NCBI GenBank assembly: GCA_964519015.1
Contig: CAZFHZ010000056.1
Span: forward strand, 1 to 20,119
Reading direction: 5' to 3'
DNA: 20,119 bases
Origin: CAZFHZ01 sp964519015
GTDB taxonomy: Bacteria; Blakebacterota; Blakebacteria; Blakebacterales; CAYUVJ01
Under the pieces are notes generated by a model. The model ran no database searches. It had not been told where the DNA came from and saw only the letters and a list, made by a program, of their open reading frames with translations. Positions 18,296-20,119 of this stretch are shown here, piece by piece. The translations under genes and the position numbers were made by a program. Position 1 is the first letter of the stretch. Every line of letters starts with the position of its first letter.

Positions 18296-18862
18296 ATGGC
18301 CAGTACCGAGATCAACGACCTCATCGACCGTGCCCAGGCCGGGGAACAGGGGGCCTACACCGAACTGGTGCGGCGCTTCCAGTCGCAGGTCTACGCCGTC
18401 TGCCTGAAGATGGCCCGCAACCCCGAGACCGCCCGCGACCTGACGCAGGAGACCTTCATCAAGGCCTTCAGCGCTCTGGCGACCTTCGACCGCACCTACA
18501 CCTTCTCCACCTGGCTTTACAAGATCGCCCGCAACGCCTGTATCGACCATTTCCGGCGGGTTCGGTTGGAGACCTACAGCCTCGACGCCCCGGTCCGCAC
18601 CAGGGAGGGGGAGATGGAACGGGAGTTCCAGTCCCCCATCCACACCCCCGAGCGTTATCTCATCCTGAAGGAGCGGGGCCGGTTGATCATGGAGGCGATC
18701 GACAGCCTGCCGGAGAAGTACCGGGAGGTCATTCACCTGCGCCACACCCGGGAGATGGCTTACGAGGACATCGCCGCTCAGCTCCGGGTACCGCTGGGGA
18801 CGGTCAAGGCCCGGCTCTTCCGGGCCCGCGAGCTACTGAAGAAACGGTTGCGTTCCCTGTGA
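18296..18862 (+). CDS. ECF RNA polymerase sigma factor (SigW/RpoE-like)
   Basis: A 188-residue ECF sigma factor of normal length. Region 2 covers about residues 19-88, with ARDLTQETFIKAFSAL and the -10-recognition stretch FSTWLYKIARNACIDHFRR. Region 4 covers about 129-184, with LPEKYREVIHLRHTREM and the helix-turn-helix YEDIAAQLRVPLGTVKARLF. It is divergent from the lamin-tail-domain gene. Unlike the first ECF gene in the window, it is not followed by a zinc-type anti-sigma gene. Instead, 83 bp downstream lies a multi-pass membrane protein with a bactofilin-like segment. That protein could be its target, or a non-classical regulator. The start at ATG 18296 is supported by length and family alignment rather than by a ribosome-binding site. 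Confidence 0.95.
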   Translation: MASTEINDLIDRAQAGEQGAYTELVRRFQSQVYAVCLKMARNPETARDLTQETFIKAFSALATFDRTYTFSTWLYKIARNACIDHFRRVRLETYSLDAPVRTREGEMEREFQSPIHTPERYLILKERGRLIMEAIDSLPEKYREVIHLRHTREMAYEDIAAQLRVPLGTVKARLFRARELLKKRLRSL

Positions 18863-18888
18863 ACGATCCCTCCATCCCGGGCCCGATC

Positions 18889-18915
18889 GGAAACACCTTA
18901 TCCGGGGCTCTCGTA
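18889..18915 (+). promoter_or_regulatory. ECF-type promoter-like sequence before the bactofilin-like gene
   Basis: GGAAAC (18889-18894), 17 bp, then CGTA (18912-18915) closely resembles the TGAAAC-N16-CGTA class recognised by SigW-type ECF factors. The predicted start lies near 18922, about 24 bp before GTG 18946. It sits directly downstream of an ECF sigma gene, which suggests the factor drives this gene itself. Confidence 0.4.
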
Positions 18916-18933
18916 TCATCCGGAGGAGATGAA

Positions 18934-18939
18934 AGGAGG
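18934..18939 (+). promoter_or_regulatory. Consensus ribosome-binding site fixing GTG 18946
   Basis: AGGAGG ends 6 nt before GTG 18946, the best spacing available. The in-frame ATG at 18952 would be 12 nt away. A second GGAGG at 18922-18926 precedes a six-codon open frame (ATG 18929 to TGA 18949) whose stop overlaps the GTG. Confidence 0.7.
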
Positions 18940-18945
18940 CGACGG

Positions 18946-20119
18946 GTGAGAATGCACGCCCTCGCGATCCCCCTGCTACTGGTCGGGCTGGTCCCGGCCA
19001 CCGGTCTGGGGCAGGAGCGTCCCGATCGAGCGCTTCCGGAACAGGAGCAGATCCTGAGCCGGCTCGAGATGCTCCAGGACAGCCTGAAGGTCGTGGTCGT
19101 CCGGATGGAGACCGCCCGCAAGTCGGTCGAGGCCTACAGCTCTGAGCTGGATGGACTGGAGAAGCAGATCGAGGCCCTGGGCGATATGCCGGAAGCGCTC
19201 TCCTTACGGGCGCGTGTGCTCTCCCTGCGGCGTACCCTCATGGAATCGGGCATGGGCCGCCCGACTATCCGGATCAGCACCGAGGAGCAGATGCGCGACC
19301 CGGAGTACTGGCGGCGCTTCATGCCCGACCCCGAGGCATTCCAGGACACCAGCACCCGCAGTCAGATCTTCCGCATCGGTGAGGATGTGGAGATCGGGGT
19401 CTTTGAGAAGGTCCGTGGCGATGTCGTCTCCATCGGCGGCCGGGTGACCGTGCACGGTTCGGTCAGCGGCAACGTGGTCTCGGTCGGACACGATATCCAC
19501 GTCACCTCGACCGGCCGGATCGGCGGCGATGCGGTGACCATCGGCGGCCGAATCCTCCAGGACCCGGGTGGGACCATCCGGGGACAGTTCATCGACCTGC
19601 ACGACATCTGGCCGATCCACTGGAGTATGGGTCTGCCCCGCTTCGCCTGGTTCGCCCTCAGCCTGGCCTGGATGGTCTTCGTGCTGGCGGTGAGCGTGCT
19701 GGTCGGTCTGGTGGTGCCGGCCAACGTCGGGCGGGTGGAAGTGCAGGCCCGCGGACACTTCGGTATCTCCTTCCTGGTCGGGCTGGCCTGTCTGGTCGCT
19801 CTCCCCGTCCTCTTCGTCCTGCTCCTGATCACCATCGTGGGGATCCCGGTCGCCATCATCCTGCTGCCGATCGCGCTGATCGGGCTCTTCCTGCTCGGCT
19901 TCAGCGGCGTCTCCCAGGCCGTCGGGCGGGGGGCCGAGCACCGCGGGCTCCCGCTGGGCTCTTCCAGCATCGCCCGGATCGCCTTGGGGGTGATCCTGCT
20001 CGAGACGATCTACCTGCTCGGCCACGCCGTGGGCGCCGGTGGGATGCTGGTCGGTCCCCTGGCCGTTTGGCTGCGGGTGCTCGGCTGGCTGATCCTGTTC
20101 GCCGCCTGGACGACCGGTC
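18946..20119 (+). CDS. Membrane protein with coiled coil and bactofilin-like beta-helical segment (partial)
   Basis: The frame is open from GTG 18946 to the right edge (391 codons, no stop), so the C-terminus is missing. Residues 1-22 form a signal peptide (ALAIPLLLVGLVPATGLG). Residues about 32-80 are a charged coiled coil. Residues about 143-215 show short repeated beta-helix turns (IGEDVEIGVFEKVRGDVVSI, VTVHGSVSGNVVSVG, IGGDAVTIGGRI) as in polymer-forming cytoskeletal (bactofilin-type) proteins. Four or five transmembrane segments follow at about 232-258, 272-298, 300-325, 344-362 and 370-390. The bactofilin-like part should lie outside the cytoplasm if the signal peptide is real, which is unlike true bactofilins. 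Similar proteins are often encoded beside ECF sigma genes. It may act in envelope stress sensing or response; the role is unproven. Confidence 0.75.
   Translation, partial: MRMHALAIPLLLVGLVPATGLGQERPDRALPEQEQILSRLEMLQDSLKVVVVRMETARKSVEAYSSELDGLEKQIEALGDMPEALSLRARVLSLRRTLMESGMGRPTIRISTEEQMRDPEYWRRFMPDPEAFQDTSTRSQIFRIGEDVEIGVFEKVRGDVVSIGGRVTVHGSVSGNVVSVGHDIHVTSTGRIGGDAVTIGGRILQDPGGTIRGQFIDLHDIWPIHWSMGLPRFAWFALSLAWMVFVLAVSVLVGLVVPANVGRVEVQARGHFGISFLVGLACLVALPVLFVLLLITIVGIPVAIILLPIALIGLFLLGFSGVSQAVGRGAEHRGLPLGSSSIARIALGVILLETIYLLGHAVGAGGMLVGPLAVWLRVLGWLILFAAWTTG

Noticed and set aside
1..20119. CRISPR arrays, tRNA or rRNA genes, insertion-sequence transposases, phage genes
   Set aside because: No regularly spaced direct repeats, cloverleaf-like or rRNA-like sequence, transposase or integrase motifs were found on either strand by reading.

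Overview
The window is a GC-rich bacterial chromosome segment with densely packed genes. It carries GTG as well as ATG starts and many secreted or envelope proteins. These include a thrombospondin-type-3 plus OmpA porin-like protein, a very large M14 peptidase with signal peptide, and a 1064-residue lamin-tail (LTD) protein ending in a PNPFNP/FlgD-Ig-like C-terminal domain. This style is typical of the Fibrobacteres-Chlorobi-Bacteroidetes (FCB) superphylum and its candidate phyla (Eisenbacteria, Krumholzibacteria, Latescibacteria type). That assignment is an inference; no rRNA or tRNA is present to settle it.

Layout. 1-190: the 3' end of a probable Hsp70-type chaperone. 324-692: an orphan single-domain response regulator behind a good sigma-70-like promoter. 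879-1718: an AT-richer FkbM methyltransferase, probably acquired. 1747-3290: an ECF sigma factor and its zinc-binding membrane anti-sigma factor, overlapping by ATGA. 3472-5118: the OmpA/TSP3 protein. 5072-8180 (minus): M14 metallopeptidase followed by a TusA-like protein. 8181-8557: a 377-bp divergent spacer rich in inverted repeats. 8558-9160: a membrane-anchored lytic transglycosylase.

9196-12667 is the most interesting block. A divergent NAD-dependent reductase/epimerase (minus) faces an alpha-oxoamine synthase with serine-palmitoyltransferase sequence features and a translationally coupled GNAT-fold acyltransferase (plus). Together they match the Spt / bCerS / CerR set of bacterial ceramide synthesis, so the organism probably makes sphingolipids. 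12689-13771 (minus) is rmuC. 13772-14904 is an AT-richer accessory patch with a HigB/HigA-type toxin-antitoxin pair, several inverted repeats and a G-quadruplex-type tract. 14905-18099 (minus) is the LTD secreted protein. 18296-18862 is a second ECF sigma factor without an adjacent anti-sigma gene. It is followed by a membrane protein with a bactofilin-like beta-helical segment that runs off the window and is preceded by an ECF-type promoter-like sequence.

The genes share an envelope theme: sphingolipid synthesis, peptidoglycan cleavage, an OmpA-type cell-wall anchor, secreted peptidase and surface proteins, and two ECF systems that commonly sense envelope stress. No single system fills the window. 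The ceramide cluster and the second ECF unit are the parts most worth following up.
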